DNA from: Gammaproteobacteria bacterium 13_2_20CM_66_19
GTDB taxonomy: Bacteria; Pseudomonadota; Gammaproteobacteria; Steroidobacterales; Steroidobacteraceae
Assembly (NCBI GenBank): GCA_001914695.1
Contig: MNCZ01000099.1
Span: forward strand, 24,833 to 88,832
DNA length: 64,000 bases
Reading direction: 5' to 3'
Shown here: one piece after another, positions 63,809-64,000 of the stretch
Layout of the letters: the number at the start of each line of letters is the position of its first letter
How positions within the stretch are numbered: position 1 is the stretch's first letter
Notes under the pieces: model-generated
Database searches by the model: none
Told to the model about the DNA's origin: nothing
Seen by the model: the letters and a program-made list of their open reading frames with translations, nothing else
Position numbers and translations under genes: made by a program

Positions 63809-64000
63809 TTCGAAGCCTGCAGACGTTCTGCGAGATACGCTCGCACGCGCGCGGCGTCCGCCGCGGAGAGCTCGCCCAACACGCCGCGCCGCGGCTCGGG
63901 AATGTGCTCGCTGACCCCGTCCTGCGCTGCGAACACGTAGTGATCGAAGAGCGCTCGCCAGGCCTCACGGGTCACCGCCGGGAGCGGGCGCAGGTTGAGC
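63805..64000 (-). CDS. C-terminal end of a cupin-like (JmjC-type) protein (cut by window edge)
   Basis: Only the last about 64 codons are present. LPAVTREAWRALFDHYVFAA, HIPEPRRGVLGELS and a helical end resemble the C-terminus of cupin-like/JmjC-domain proteins that occur in GlcNAc and other sugar-uptake loci of Xanthomonas and Caulobacter. The stop at 63805-63807 overlaps the hexosaminidase start. Identification rests on this short segment and the context. Confidence 0.6.
   Translation of the reverse strand, partial: LNLRPLPAVTREAWRALFDHYVFAAQDGVSEHIPEPRRGVLGELSAADAARVRAYLAERLQASK

Overview
The window is GC-rich chromosomal DNA (dense, mostly operonic coding sequence, no plasmid or phage hallmarks). 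Gene content and order point to a gammaproteobacterium: gyrA-serC-serA-pheA-aroA-cmk-rpsA-ihfB-lapB on one strand, amidohydrolase-ubiG-yciK after gyrA, ligA-zipA-smc, and rimP-nusA-infB-rbfA-truB. The PhaR repressor, the DksA variant, the RmuC/squalene-synthase-like pair and the PTS-type GlcNAc cluster suggest the Xanthomonadales/Nevskiales/Steroidobacterales side of the class. That placement is inference from gene order only.

Layout. 1-2.1 kb: a molybdenum sulfite-oxidase-type enzyme cut by the edge, divergent from an ApbE flavin transferase, then a small DUF2934 gene. 2.2-14.8 kb (minus): gyrA, serine/aromatic biosynthesis, cmk, rpsA, ihfB, lapB, galU; the galU 3' end lies over a histidine-kinase scrap on the other strand. 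14.8-20.4 kb: GYD protein, then plus-strand amidohydrolase, ubiG, rmuC, squalene-synthase-like protein and SDR. 20.3-24.7 kb (minus): yciO, trpS, scpA, scpB, rluB. 24.9-26.7 kb (plus): yciB, bolA, a lipoprotein PPIase. 26.7-33.1 kb (minus): smc, zipA, ligA. 33.2-35.9 kb (plus): queF, dksA, gluQ, phaR. 35.9-53.2 kb: the translation/RNA operon rimP-nusA-infB-rbfA-truB ... rpsO-pnp on the minus strand, interrupted between truB and rpsO by about 9 kb of plus-strand signalling genes. 53.5-58.7 kb (plus): histidine utilisation, hutC-hutU-hutI-hutH. 58.8-64 kb (minus): csrA and a chitobiose/GlcNAc uptake cluster (cupin-like protein, GH20 hexosaminidase, EIIA-HPr, NagE).

The most unusual block is 38.3-47.3 kb. 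A PAS/GGDEF/EAL protein whose catalytic motifs are all replaced, a 27-residue signal-peptide-like ORF, a 1498-residue propeller-type hybrid kinase (HisKA, HATPase, two receivers, Hpt), a coupled REC-GGDEF-EAL response regulator with intact motifs, and a small lipoprotein together look like a self-contained phosphorelay controlling cyclic-di-GMP. It carries its own candidate regulatory DNA (a CRP/Clp-like site and several inverted repeats) and splits an operon that is usually contiguous; rpsO has a recognisable promoter of its own on the far side.

Other oddities: hutU lacks about 64 nt including its NAD-binding glycine loop and is frameshifted, although hutC, hutI and hutH look intact; RluB lacks the catalytic-Asp motif; the amidohydrolase lacks a conserved active-site His; DksA keeps only one of four zinc-ligand Cys; NagE carries a second EIIB domain without its Cys; gluQ has no ordinary start codon near its homology start; and rimP is preceded by two tandem intrinsic terminators with no room for a promoter after them.
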